From Branchiostoma belcheri (taxonomy: Eukaryota; Chordata; Leptocardii; Amphioxiformes; Branchiostomatidae): a stretch of DNA of 64,000 bases. A program made the translations under genes and the position numbers. Below, in pieces: positions 34,406 to 49,100 of the stretch (its first letter is position 1; the number at the start of each line of letters is the position of its first letter). The stretch spans positions 307,479 through 371,478 of the forward strand of contig NW_017804398.1 of NCBI RefSeq assembly GCF_001625305.1, read 5' to 3'. Below the pieces are notes generated by a model that was not told where the DNA came from, searched no databases, and was given only the letters and a program-made list of their open reading frames with translations.

Positions 34406-37079
34406 ATGGATAGAAAGGTAGCGATTGTCGGGATCGGCTGTCGCTACCCCGGTGGCGTCAACACTCCCGGGGACTTCTGGTCCATGTTGGCGGAGGGAAG
34501 GGACTGCACGATCCCGCCTCCTGACGACAGGTTCGACGCCTCGTTCTTCTGGCATCCCAACAGAACACCGGGCAAACTCTACAGCCGATGTGGCGGCTAC
34601 CTACAGTGCAACGTGTTCGAATTCGACCGGCAGTTCTTCAAAATCCCGCCAGGTAAAACACATTCTTTATATGTTTATAAAGTGAATTCAAGACTGTTTG
34701 AAGAATTTTGGGAGATGCAGGCATTAGTCTAGATTTACATCTGCCCGGTAAGTCACGATTTAAAAGCTTCGGTCACATACATCGTGCAGTGCACGTCCAG
34801 TGGTTTTGTCCGTGACGATATCGCCGTACGTTGTAGGTTTGTAAAAAAACAGGAGCAATAGTTTCTTCTCAAATCTCTGACGCACGGTACTACGTGCCGC
34901 AAAACCCTCCATAGTACGACGTACATGATCGGGGCTTTAGCAAACCAACTAGTTTCCATCAGTTGTACACTTTCAAACGTCTCCATTTTAATCAAGGGGA
35001 AAATTTGCCTCCCTCTTAAAATTTGTCGTTACAAGAAGCTTTTCTAACTAACGATAGACAGAGCCGCCTGGTGCCAGGAGCTGATTGCAGGACTCGGCCT
35101 TTGTAACAACTCATTATTTTAACCCTCACGGGTCGATCAAGCGTTGGTTCTGAAATAATTAGATTAAGTTCATTAAATTAAGTTAAATGCATCGAACATA
35201 ACCATTTGCGTTGCATGTTATTAGATGGGGGCACATGAATATTTTGCTTAAATATTTTGCTAATGATTTAAAAAAGCACTTGGTATGAGGTTGCCGAACT
35301 CATTCTCTAGAGAAGTTTCATTCTCTAGTTACCCCCATGAAATGGTAGGTACTGTTTTTGGTCTGGTTGATATTTTGGTGTATATCTCGATATAGTCTCC
35401 ACCAGACTTCTTTGCGGGGTGAATAAATCGTAGAAATCGGCCTAAAAAGGGTATTAATTGACCCCGTAGCTTCTCTGGCCGGCTACCTTCTCTGGCCAAT
35501 TAATACCCTTTTTAGGCCGATTTCTACGATTTATTCACCCCGCAAAGAAGTCTGGTGGAGACTAATCTCGATATCCGTCAGACGGAATGTGATGATGTTT
35601 AGCAAGTGGGACGGTGGGGTAAAATGGATTGTGTACTTTGTGCCCCTGGCGATTGACCTTGGTACTGCAGTAGGAATTAAAAAAATGCTGGACGGTCGGT
35701 GGACGTGATGTTAAGGTGGCATATACATGTAGTTGTTGATATAAGAGTTCGGTGGGGTAAATTTGCCCCCCCCCCCAAGCTGTTTACTGTGGCCCAGCAG
35801 GGTTGTTCGTTTTTAGTCCGTGTATCCGGCCACTCATCTCATGGATTTGAAATGCAATGCCTTTGCATGCATTAGCAGATTATTGGTAATCAATTAAATT
35901 AATCTATTTAATTACAAACCATGGTAATAAGACCCCGAACGCATGTTCATGGCAGGCAGATGATTATGTGCGAATTGCCAGTCTCTCAGAGGAACACTTA
36001 CTAGAACACCTATGGTTCCCCATGCTTCCTATGCCGTTGTTACCTTCGCCAAGAAGGTTATGTTTTCAGTAGCGTTTGTCCGTCTGTCTGTTTATTTGTT
36101 TGTCTGTCTTTGAACAGCATAACTCAAGAAGCTTTGTATGCATTAATATGAAACTTGGTAGATGGATAGGTTTTGATGAGACCTAGAAATGAATAGATTT
36201 TGGGCCCCCTGGCGGCTTTCCTAGGTACTGTAGCAGAACTTGCTGTTTTGATATCTCATGATCTGGACAAGCTATATATATGGTCATGAATTTTGGTTGG
36301 TGGATAGCTCTTGGGCTAGGAAAGAAGTGACATGAGTTTGGGCCCCTTAGTGGCTTGCTCTGGAACTGCAGGAGCGCTTGTTGAAAAATCTTCAAAGGAG
36401 AGCAACTCAAGAACCAGATGATTGATTGGCGTGATTTTTGGTATGTGGTTAGCTGAAGTGATGCTTGGCATGATTATGCATATCAGGAGCTAATTTACAT
36501 AATTAATTAGGAAGTTCTATGAATCTGTTTTGTTCAATAATAGGACTGAAACACTTGTGACATGCATTTGAGAACGAGAAAACATCTGAGGATATAGTAT
36601 GTATATGAAGACCTAATTTGCATAATTAATGGCAAATTGCTATAATCTCATAGTAGTAAGATGAGGATTTCGTACTTGCCGCATTTGAAAGTGAACATCA
36701 AAGAACATAATTTATTCAAATCATGACCTCATTTGCATAATTTATGAGGAAGTGCTAGAATTGTCTTTTTTGTGAGATAAGGCTGCCATTGGGTGGAAAA
36801 AATGCTCAACAGATATAATCCATGCAAATGAGAGTCTACTTTGTAAAATCAATGAGTAAAAATGTACAATTCTTCAACTGGAAGGGTTAACATCATTTGG
36901 CGAGGGTATGAGATCGTGGAACTCTTGTTTCGTTTTGTTTCCTTGTCATATTCTAATGATATGGTGCAGCTCATCATGCGAAATACCTATTGCAACAACA
37001 TAAATGCTTTAAGCACTATTGTGTCATATTGGTGAAAAGACCATCATTACCTTCACCAAGAAGGTTATGTTTTCAGAGG

Positions 37080-37133
<54 letters not shown>

Positions 37134-40100
37134 TGTGGACGCGATAACATGAGAAGGCTTAAATGGATTGTTTTGATACTTGGTAGGTGAGTAGGTCTTG
37201 ATGAGACCTCAAAATAATTAGATTTTGGACCCCCTAGCGGATTGTTATGGTACTGCAGCTGAATTTCCGAATTTGATATCTCATGACCTAGACATGCTAG
37301 GGTCACGAAATTTGAATGGTAGGTAGCTCTTGTGCTGGGAAAGTTTGGCGCTCTCTAGCGTCTTGCTCTGGAACGGCAGGGCTATCTGTTTGAAAATATT
37401 CAAAAGAGGACAACTTAAGAACCAGTCGACGGATCGTCGTGACTTTTGGTATGTAGGTAGCTTACGTGATGCTTGACATAATTATTTGACAATTATGCAA
37501 ATATGGATGTAATTTGCATAATCAATAAGGAAATTCTGTAAGTTAGCTGTATTCCATGATAGAACTATTGAAGCTTGTGACATTGGCAATTGAGAACGAG
37601 AGAAACACAGGCAGATATTGATTATGTAAATGAAGACTTAATTTGCATAATCAATGAGAAAATGTTATAATTATGTAATGATAACATACTGGATTTCATA
37701 CTTAAGGTATTTGAAAGTTCAGAGAAGGTGAACATCATTAAACATAATGTATTCAAATCAGGACCTCATTTGCATAATTTATGAGAAAATGCTATAATGA
37801 CATTGTTTGTTAATATAAGACTGTCTTTAGGTTGAGAATATGATAAATTGATATGCATGATATTCATGAAAATGAGGATCCTATTTGCACAATCAGGGGG
37901 GATAATCTATAATTTGATAGTCATAAAGATTAACATCATTTGGCGAAGATATGAGATTGGGGAACTCTAGTTTATCATATATTATGCTAGTCTCAGCCCT
38001 AAAGGGGATCCTTCCGGAGCAGGGGTAAGTATGTCTTGGGGAGCTCCCAACCTTCGGTCCGGTTTAACTTGGCACCTTCCAACTGTATGTGCAGATTGTG
38101 AGAAATGTGAACTCAAACATGAACCACTAAAACCCCTTCGTCACCTTTTTACCGCGCACTGCTAATTGGTGTGAGTAAGGTCAGGGAAACAAATATTTCA
38201 TCCATGGAATGAATGGACTTTTACCCGCTTGGGTTCAAGTGGGATGCAGGACATCTAGCGAAGCCACTGGTTATTGCAATCATGTTACCCCCGAATTTTT
38301 GAGATAATAATGGAGGTATTGTTTTTGGTCTATGTGTGTGTGTGTTTGTGCGTGTGTTTGTGTGTCTGTCTGTGTGTGTTTTCGCATTTTCCGCATATTT
38401 TTGGTCAGCATAACTTAAGAAGACCTTCATGGATTGTAATGATATTTCGTATGTGGTTATGTTTTGGAAATAAGGTCATGGTTATATTTGGTACTGCAAC
38501 AGAATCTCTAGTGTTTGTACTTAAAAATATGTCCTGCACACGGTCCCGTAGCAGCTTGTTCTGAAACTACATGGAGGTTACTGGCGAAATTAAAGCGGAT
38601 AAGTCAATAAAAAACAACGAATTTTCATGATTTCGCAAGTAGGTAGCTTGTACAGAAATGTACACAATCAGGTGCAAATTGTGCAAATAAGGACTATTTT
38701 TTTCATAATTATTGAGTAATTCTAAAATGGCCGTGTTGGATAACAGGATTTTCATGCATGTAACGAATGTAATCTATGACAGGTGGAAGCAGATATCAAT
38801 CATGCGAAATAGGATCTAGGACTGATGATGATTAATGCAAAAATACTATGATTAATAAAGGGTCAATGCCCCGCCCCAAGGTGTATATGGTGAGATAATC
38901 CCTGGTCAGGTGCAATATCTCACCATATACAACGAGGATAAGGCGGGGCATGAACATTATGATCACATAGCCTATTAAACTGACACAGTTATTTGACACA
39001 AATTCCTTAATTAAATTCCTCCAGTGCAGAGAAAATCTCACATTCTCACATTCTATGTTTCATGAAATAAGATGGCGTGGATAGAAAAACAGATCATCTA
39101 GGTAATCATCTGCGGTGACCACGTGACATTAGAACAGTACCACCATTTTAGTGGGGGTATCAAAAATGATATTTAGTCTTTTTCTGTTTAAATTCTATTA
39201 TATTATTTTATTTCTATATTATAAATTTTCTAATTTAAATTCTATCTTTTTTATTGTGTTGTATTTCCAAATATATTATTCAAAATAAACTACAATACGT
39301 TTGTAATAGATAGTTATTAACACTACCGTTACTGACCCTGTCCCCTGTATGATGGTACGGTCCAAAAAGTGGTCGGTTATTCTACTAACCGACCACTTTT
39401 GAGGTTACGGCCTGATAACCAATGGGAAGTGGAGCCTTTCTAATTGGTCGACGTCATCTGGCTACATGATAATTACTGGTAAATGACGGGAAATTGATAT
39501 TTGTGACGTTATGTTAACGTCATTTGCATACTGTCATTTGAATAATAGTTGAAATGAACTTTGCCAAAGGATAAGATTTTCACACACAAAGTGTATGTAA
39601 TTTGAGTCGAGATTATGCTAATTATAATAACTTTATTTGCATAATGAATGATACTAAAAAATCATGGAGGTAAGAGATCTCCGAATTCTTGTTACCTTTC
39701 GTTATGAAAACGGAGGTTCTGTTTCCGAATACTTTGAAGAGCATAACAAGAAACAATGGATGGGGTGTGATGATATTTGGCAGGCCTTTGGAAGATAACG
39801 CTAGAGATTGGTTTTGGGACTCTTGGCTGACCTTGGTACTTCAGGTTTTGGCATTTTTGGTCCTGGACACGTCATGGTCTTGATTTCTTTGTGTCTAAAC
39901 GAATGTATTGTCTATATAAAGTGTTCACTGTCATTTTCATTGTCATAACTGACTCCTTGCCGCAAGACTGATTGTTGATTCCGTAAATCTAATCAACGAG
40001 GCATTTCTCGTTCTCCTTTTGATAGCAGACAACCCTTTTTATAAAGAGGGGAGATTAAAAAAATATAATTAACATTAGAGTGAGTCCAAGGTACTTTTTC

Positions 40101-43100
40101 CAGATGAAGCCAACCACCTGGACCCTCAAATCCAACTGCTGTTGGAAGTGACCTGGGAGGCGCTGGAGAATGCGGGAATTCCTCCACGATCCATCCGTGG
40201 CTCCAACACCGGCGTTTATGTAGGCGTTACGTCAAGCGAATATCTCATGATGACGGTCAGCCCCTTCTCCAACATCAGCCAGTATACCAACTCGGGCACG
40301 AACTCATGTATGGTGGCCAACCGTATCTCCTACGAGTTTGACCTCCATGGTCCAAGCTTCTCCGTAGACACCGCCTGCTCCTCATCATTATACTCCATCC
40401 ATCTTGCCTCTGAAGCCATCAGAAAAGGAGATTGTAGCATGGCCATAGCTGGGGGTGTCAACTTGATGCTGTTACCAGGAACCACCATTGGGTTTTGCCA
40501 AGCAGGAATGCTGTCACCAGATGGAAAGTGTAAAAGTTTTGACGCCTCTGCAGACGGATATTGTCGAAGTGAGGGGGCCGGCGTAGTTGTCCTGAAGCCG
40601 CTCGACAAAGCCCTGGCGGACGGTGACAGGGTCTATGCTGTCATCAGAGGAGGCAGCCTCACCAATGACGGGAGAACACCAGGCATCGCTAACCCCAGCT
40701 ACGATGCCCAGCTGGACCTTGTTGAGAAAGCGTGTGCAGCAGCCAAAGTACATCCTCACGAGATCCAGTATGTGGAGGCACATGGAACTGGTACCAAAGT
40801 TGGAGACAGAACAGAGGCAAATGCGCTGGGTCAGATTCTTGGCAGGGGACGAACAGAGGAAGATCTACCGCTGTACATTGGCTCGGTTAAGTCCAACTTC
40901 GGACACACAGAGGGCGCGGCAGGTGTAGCGGGAATCATCAAGCTTGCACTTATGATCAGCAAGGGTCAAATTCCTAGAGTGGTTCACTTCTCCTCACCAA
41001 ATCCAGACATATACTTTGATGTGTTAAACATTAAGGTTCCCAGAGCTTTGTTACAATGGGAAGGGGACGGAACAAGGCTTGCAGGTTGCAGCTCCTTTGG
41101 CTTTGGCGGAGCTAATGCTCATCTCATCTTGGAGAGGACCCCATCTTCAGTTCCTCCTGCAGCTGTAGCTAACAGTGACAAAGTCTACGAAAAACAGTGC
41201 GAAAAGGGAACAGGACATGAGACCATCATGTTGCTGTCTGGAAACACTAAGGCTGCTTTAAAAGAACAAATAGGACTCTGGATCTCCTTCATAACAAACA
41301 AAATAGCTTTCAATGAAGACCGCTTCCAACAAAGCCTGTACACTGCTGCAAACCGCTATCAACACCATGCAGAAAGACTAGCAATAGTCGTCAACGGACC
41401 GGAAGACGCCGTTAAAAAGCTTAACCTCTTGACGAGAGGAGAAAAGCTGAAGGCAGCTGTGGATGGAAAAGTTCCCGAGGGTGCCGAGCGCGGCAAGATG
41501 GCCTTTGTCTTCTCAGGGATGGGAACTCAGTGGTGGGGAATGGCCAGACACCTTGCCCTGGAGGATCCAGTGTTCAGTGACGTGATACAGGTATACAGCC
41601 ATAGATATCTGATCTTTTTAACACCATTCAGTTGAAACAAAGAGAATTTTGTGTTTCTAACGTTTACAGTTACTGTATTGGAATAATACTGTAATATAGA
41701 TAACACACATCCATAAGCATTGATGTTCTAATTAGAAATGTTTTGATCGTATTTCCACATCTACATCTACCTCCAGGTTACCTGAAATGTGCAATAGGTT
41801 ATATTTTCTTCCTTTTCCACAGCGGTTTGAAAATGTGCTGAAGACACTAGGAGCTGACTGGTCCATAGCCGACATGCTGACAAAGGAGACAAATCCAGAC
41901 AAGATCAACAGGACAGGTAGGACTATATCCAATGTTTTTAGGTCAATGCCAATGGTGCAGCAGAATGTAAAAGGTACACGTTGTGAATGAATGAGCTCGC
42001 GAGCGTGTGTGTACACGTGTGTGCATGCATGCGAAGATACACGCGTGCAAGTATTTGTCTTTGTTTAATTTTTGTGTATGTACATGTATGCAGTATGTTT
42101 GTACATTTGTGCATGCGCGCGCGATTTAGTCTGTTACAAGAATATTGCCTGATGTCATTCCCGATAAGTTAAACTCATGTCATTTTCTCAAAATTGCAAA
42201 AAAAAATTGGAGAATATCAGTCACTCAATATCATTCTAGCAACGTTGCTTTCATGTCCAGATATCGCACAGCCCTGCATCTGCGCAGTACAGATGGGTTT
42301 GTTCGAGCTGTTGAAACAGTATGACGTCATACCCGATGCCATCATTGGGCACAGCGTTGGGGAAGTGGCGGCAGCATACGCCGCTGGTCTCCTGGCTTTC
42401 GAAGATGCCGTGCGAGTGATCTACCACAGAGGCAAGGAACTCAGCAAGACAAGCGGCCATGGAAAAATGCTAGCCGTACTGCACCCAATTCGGGAAGTGG
42501 AAGAGCTCCTGGAAAAAGATGAGAATAAGAACATCATCAATGTAGCTGCAACCAACAGTCCCAACCAGATTGTCCTCTCAGGAGATGTCAACGCTGTTGA
42601 TAGCTTCAAAGACAAGCTCAAGAGTGCAGAAATCAAATGTGTCCTCCTCAAAGTAAACAATGCGTTTCACAGCTACCAACAAGAACAGGTAAAGAATGGC
42701 ATTCTTAAACAGCTTCGGATTTTGTCAGCATCCAACAAGACAACAGAACTACAGATCCCCATGATCTCCACGGTCACAAACAAATGGCTGTCAACAGAGA
42801 TCACTAACACTGCCCACTACTGGTGGACAAATATTAGGCAACAAGTCCGCTTCATGCAGTCAGTACAGGTTCTCCTTCAGGACGGCTACAACAGTTCCGT
42901 TGAGGTAGGAGCTCATCCAGCCTTGGGTCCTGCACTGAAGGATATCTTAAGCACCGTTAAGTCACGTACCACAAAGCAACACGTCATACCCACTCTGCTA
43001 CGACCAAGAGACGTCTCTTCAACGGCCGATGACCGTGAAAATAGCTTGCTTACTACTGCAAGCTTGCATGTAATGGGGTACCCAGTCAACTTCAGCCCTG

Positions 43101-46100
43101 CCTTTGAAGAAAAGCACAGACGTGTTCACGACATCCCTGCATACCCCTGGCAAAGGGTTCTGTGCAATGCCGGTACTGGATACAGCTCATCACAGTATAG
43201 ATTTCCTCAGAGGGTCCATCCGTTACTTGGACAAGAGCAGGAAACCCTGGAAGAAACGAACAGCCAAAAGTCGAAGGTTTGGTGTTCTAATCTTTCTGAA
43301 GAATCAGTCCCTTGGCTAAAACACCACATCTTAGATGGGAATGTGGTCGTCCCCGCTGCGGCATATGTGGAGACAGCACTGGCGGCAGCCTCTGAAGTCT
43401 ATGAGGATAAAAATGTGCTGTCGTTGAAAAACCTTCAGTTCAAACGTTTCATGTTTGCCCCCACATCGGAAGCGATAATCAAATCAACGCTTCAACAAAA
43501 CAGTGCAAAGGAAAAGCAGTTTGGTCTGTACAGCAAAGATGCCTCCGGTTCATGGATCCTCCATGCCACAGCAGAGGTGCACAAGGGAGATCTAACCCAA
43601 CCAATTGGATCCATCAATCCCCTTGCCAATGTAGCAGAAAGGTGCTCCAAAACTATTTCCAGTGAAGAGATCTATGAAGCTGCAAAGAAGCTGGCTTCCA
43701 TCTCGGTACTTCGTTCCACTGCGTTACTTCATGCGCAACATCTGAGACCTATGAAGAAGCCCTGGTCACAGCTGAGGCACCAGACGAGATTGCAAGAGAA
43801 TTTGGACGGTACATCTACCATCCTGCCTTCATGGACACGTTTCTGCACACATTTGCCTGCTTGTCACTCCTAAATGACAAGTACACGGGTAAGACACCGG
43901 CAAAGCGAGTCCCATTCTCCATGAAATCACTGCATATGTTCAGCGAAATGCCATCAAAGGTCACTCTCTACTTCAGAATTTCAAAGAGAGGTGGACGAAG
44001 AGTGGTGGACATCACAGTGACCGACACCAGCAGCCAGCAAGTCGTTTGCGACGTTAAAGAGCTCATGTTGGGGATATTGATGCAGGTCCATCCTCCGGGA
44101 CCAGGCTTTGGAATCTTCAATGGGAACCTCTTGTCAAGGATGAAAATAAGGCAGAGCAAGAGCCTGCCACATACAAATATGTGCTGGTCCTTCATGACGA
44201 TGAAAGCTTTGCCACAACAGTGAGTACAACCCTAAAGACCACTCTGGGTTGTACAGTTGACATAATGAACCAACATGCCCTGTCTGAAAGTGAAGATAAC
44301 AGTAAGATTCTGATTGACACAACGCAAACCCATGAAGATTTCGATCACATCATTGTTCTGTATGATTCTGCAAAGCAAGAGCAAAATGATGATTCAGGAG
44401 GTCGTCACGTTGATCAAGTTGTAAGGTCTTTTAAATGTCTTGTCACATTTAAGCACTTTTCACAACTTGCTCTCCCCCCAACGCTTTGGATATTTACATG
44501 TGGATCATCATCGGTCCAGGAGCAGGACATCGTGAGCCCGTTCATGGCAGGTACATCGTCTCTGTGCTTATCCATATCACAAGAATACCCACAGTTCGTG
44601 GTTAAGGCAGTTGACCTGGCACTACACCAAAACATTGCCGATGCAGCTGCGCAAGTTTTGTTCGTATTGCAGGCAAATCCTAGGGAGAATGAAATTGCAG
44701 TTCGCATGGTTAGCTCCCCGGGCGATAAGCAAGTCAACCTATACGCGCGGAGACTGAGCGCGATGAAACCTGACCAGATTCTCACGAAATGTCCTCCTAG
44801 CGAGTCATGGGTATTTGACTCCAAACAAAGGCAAACTGGGAAGAAACTCTACAAATCACAATCCAGCCAAAGCGCACCAAAGAGAAATGAAGCTACAGTT
44901 AAGCTTGTGGCCTTTGCTGTGTGCCCCTTTGCAGACATATTGGGAAAGCACGATGGACGCGCCCACGACATCCACCTCATCTGTGGCACTGTACATCACC
45001 CACCCACAGAAATGATGGTACAGGAAGGAGCAAGAGTGATGGGAGTCGTCATGGGCTGCATCAGTCCTCAAATGAACATACAGATGAGAAACCTAGTGCC
45101 CATACCGGGTACCCTGTCTTGGGGAGATGCAGTTGCAATAGTCAAATACTTCTTGCCAGCATTTCCCTTCTTCCAGAAGATTCAGACAGTATGCAAAGAA
45201 GATACAGTGGTTGTTTTCCTGGCTGATGAGGGCAACAAAGAGTCACTGGCGTATGCCTCCCTGGCACTACACCAAAAGGCCAAGGTCTGTGTTGTTGCAG
45301 ATACAGTTCACAATGCAAACATCGAACATATTGTCTGCACAACAGGATCCCACCCACCTACATCCTCAGCATTGATCACTACGTACGACAAGGTTGACCA
45401 AGACATACCAGACAAACATGCAGGTGTGGTGTTCTTACCTAAAGGAGATAAGGCAGGAGATGTCCTCCAACAAGCTACGAGGAAGTTGCGAGCCTATGGA
45501 GTTTTAGTCAATTTGGGTGGCTCGACAATCCTGATGGACCAAGTTCCTAAAAGCATCAAATACATCACTGTCGATCCTCTGGATGGTTGCCAAGGAGAAT
45601 CATCACTTTTTTGTATGGTGGACAACATCCAACAGCTTCTATCAGACAATACACTGTCCTCGCTCACACCATCTCTGAAAACTAACATGGAACTATCCTC
45701 TCTGTCCCACATATTGCACCAACAACAGAAAGGATTCCAGATACCCGAAATAGTAACCATCGATGGCAGGGAAGTACAGTTGGGCCTAGACATCAAACAG
45801 AACCAGTTTAAAGCTGGCAACAAAGCTACATACGTTGTCACAGGAGGTCTGAAGGGCTTTGGTCTCGTCCTACTGGAATGGCTGGCTAACTCTGGGGCAA
45901 GCCATCTGGTTGTCCTCGCAAGAAGTGAACCGAATGAAGAAGCCAGAATAAAGCTGGAAGAACTGTCTACAAGGTGTGTTGATGTCAAGGTGATGAAAGT
46001 GGATGTTACCGACAAGAACGCTGTGGAAGAAGCGCTGACTTGGGTGCGTGATACAATGCCACCAATAGAGGGGACCTTTCATTGTGCAGCAGTATATGCA

Positions 46101-49100
46101 GACAAATTGATTGATCAGACTACACAAGAGGACTGGGAAAGAGTCATGCTTCCAAAGGCTGTTGGTGCCATAATCTTGCACGAGGTCACCAAAAAGCTAC
46201 ACATCAGGCTTAAACACTTTGTCCTCATCTCCTCAGTCGTTGCTCTGTTTGGTAACACAGGACAGGTCGGCTACTGTGCAGCTAACAGCACTCTGATGGC
46301 ACTGGGGGAAGCGAGACGGCAAGAAGGGCTGCCTGCAACAGTCGCCAGTTTTGGAGTTATCAATACCGTTGGATTTGCTGAGAGATCCGGTCTTGTCAAA
46401 TTGTGGGAGAGAATGGGTGTACAAAGCATGTCACCACATGACGCATTGGAAATCCTTGGGTGCATGATTGAAAATGAGTATCCCCATTTTGGGATCACCG
46501 CCACCTTTGATATTCGAAAATATTGCAGTGCTCATAAGTCGATGGTACTGCAACACCTTCAGGCGGCTGACAACTGCTTTTCTCGATTCACAACATTGGT
46601 ACCAAATGACGTGTTCAGTGGTTCGGTGTCCCTTTCGGACAAAGTTCTTGCTTCAACTAAAGACAAAGGCCTTCTGATCATACAGGAAGAGCTGATAACC
46701 CACTTATGCCAACAGCTTGGTATTGAAGACCCGACTGAAATCACCGTCGATACAAGTCCAGTATCACTCGGGCTGGACTCTCTGTTGTCGGTGGACATGA
46801 GTAACGACATAGCAGACAGGTTTGAGGTGACAGTTACATCCGTGGAACTCCTGAGTGACAAAATGACCGTCAAGATGCTCAGTGAATCCATCCATGACAA
46901 GATGGTCAACCAAGCTGGTAAACAGGGAACAGGTTCCCTCATCCCAGAGGTATCCGCTGAAGGAAACTCTTGGCTTCATTTCTTTGGTAAACTCCAAGAC
47001 CCTATTCTTACTCTGGTCTGCTTCCCTGCTAATGGTGGAGGTCCATCCCTCTTTCATCAGTGGGGAGAACATTTTGCCAAAAACAACATCGAGGTTGTAG
47101 CCGCCACTCTGCCGGGCTGGGAAAGCAGAGAAAAGGAATCTCCTATCAGTAGTCTACAGCAATTAGTTGAGGTACTTGGGAGTCACATAATGGAGACGCT
47201 GATGCATGACAAAAGGATGGCATTTTATGGTCACAGCATGGGAGCACTCATAGCATTTGAGGTCGCACATTTGCTCCACAGTAAAGGCAGTACATGCCCT
47301 TCCCATCTATTTGTTGGGGGATGGTATGCTCCATCTCTACCCTATCCACATCCGCTAGAACTGAGGGTATCACCCACCTTGTTTGATCCCTTAACTGGAG
47401 CACAACAGATGATGGAAGAGGCTAAAACATTCTCCTTCCTACCAGAATCTGTCGTTAAGAACCCTGTCCACCTGCGACGTCTGTTGCCATGTATCCAGTC
47501 AGGGATAACAATCTGCAAGTCTTACATCTACGAGCACAATGAATCACTACCATGCAATGTCATTGCATTCGGCGGCCAGGATGACCCATTTGTCTCCCCA
47601 GATCTTCTTGACAACTGGGAGCTTGTTGCATCCGATTCACCAGCCTCAAGACCAGCTTTCAGGAAGTACATTGTGCAGGGTGGGCATTTTTTCATCACAA
47701 CGTCAAGACAAGAGATTCTCAACAAACTAACGACTGTCCTGCAAGAAGACAATGTAATCATTCAACCATCAGACCAAAATCAAAGATATACATCCAGCGT
47801 TGTTCACACAGAAACGAAGCCGTCCTCAGCAATGGTTTCCAGTGCTCTGTCTCCCGTGAAATCTACAACAATCATTCACAAGGCAGCTGCATATTTTCGG
47901 TACCAAATAAAACATCCCGAATTCAACGCCAAAAATCTGTACGTCATGTTTCGTACGCAGAACATCCCCGTTGATATCGACAGCTGGCGATCCGTCTTTG
48001 CTCAACTGATGGAGCGCCATGAGACACTGAGGTCAACCTATCACGTGTCAAGTGAGGTGCAACACCCAACTGGGGCTGAGGCAAGGTACTACAACAAAAT
48101 TGAAGGTGCCACAGACATCGAAGTACTGACTGGATATCAACCAAAGGAGGCTGAAGAAGTGGTGTACCAGAGAACCAAAGTGCCATTCCAACTTGACAAG
48201 GAGTACCCAACAAGGTGCATTGTTGCTCCCACTGGAAATCGGAGTGCCGTGATCGGACTTGTCGTACATCACATCTCAACAGACACAACTGGCTTCAACA
48301 TACTGTTCAAGGAATTTGGGGAAATCATGCGGGCACACTTCAAGAAGAAAACACTTCAGAAGCCGATGACAACCCTCACGTACTGTGATTTCATACAGTT
48401 CTACTACAACTACCTTCGACAGAACCAGAAGGAGCTACAAGATTTCTGGAGAACAGCCCTGCCTCTTCATGTTCCATCCATCAACCTCCCATTTGCCAAG
48501 CCGAGACCGACAATCCTCCATACAGACGTTGGCTCCATACAGGTTGATCTTTCCAAGGAACATGTTCGCAGCCTTATGGAATATGCAAAGACTGTTGGCA
48601 CCACAGTGTACAGCATCATTGCGACCACCTATCAACTTTTGCTACACATGTACACAAACCACGATGATATTGTGATCGGATGCCCATTCGACATGAGAAT
48701 GTTAGCTCCGCAGTTCTCCAACGTCCATGGCCTCTTCCAGCACTCTCTGCCATTGTGTACCTCCTTCAAGAATAAGGAACAATCCTACCAGCAAACGGTT
48801 CAAATGTCATCCCGCAAGCTGCAAGAATGCAAGAAATACGGGATGTATCCCTTAGAGGAGATCATGAAATTGGTGTCGTATGAGAAACATCCAACGATGG
48901 ATCCCATCATGCAACATAAAGTTATTCAGAATGACCAAACTGGACTAAACAAAATGTTCAATGGCTCCACCGGCAAAAGGATAACCTTACTAAGAAAGGG
49001 CTATCATGGCTCTACCAATGACTTCGTGCTCCACCTGTTCCAAGACACCAACACAAAATCTCTCAGCTGTAGCATCAGATATTCAAAGTCCTTGTTTGAT

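Noticed and set aside
36041..37973. CRISPR-like array from recurring ATTTGCATAATTAATGAG-like segments
   Set aside because: Spacing is irregular, copies are diverged, and the setting is a eukaryotic intron.
43660..44100. Tiny introns as an explanation of the frame changes
   Set aside because: Conserved residues run up to and directly after each break and only one base is lacking, so no GT-AG intron fits.
45494..46015. 173-codon open frame (-)
   Set aside because: Antisense to the KR region of the megasynthase.
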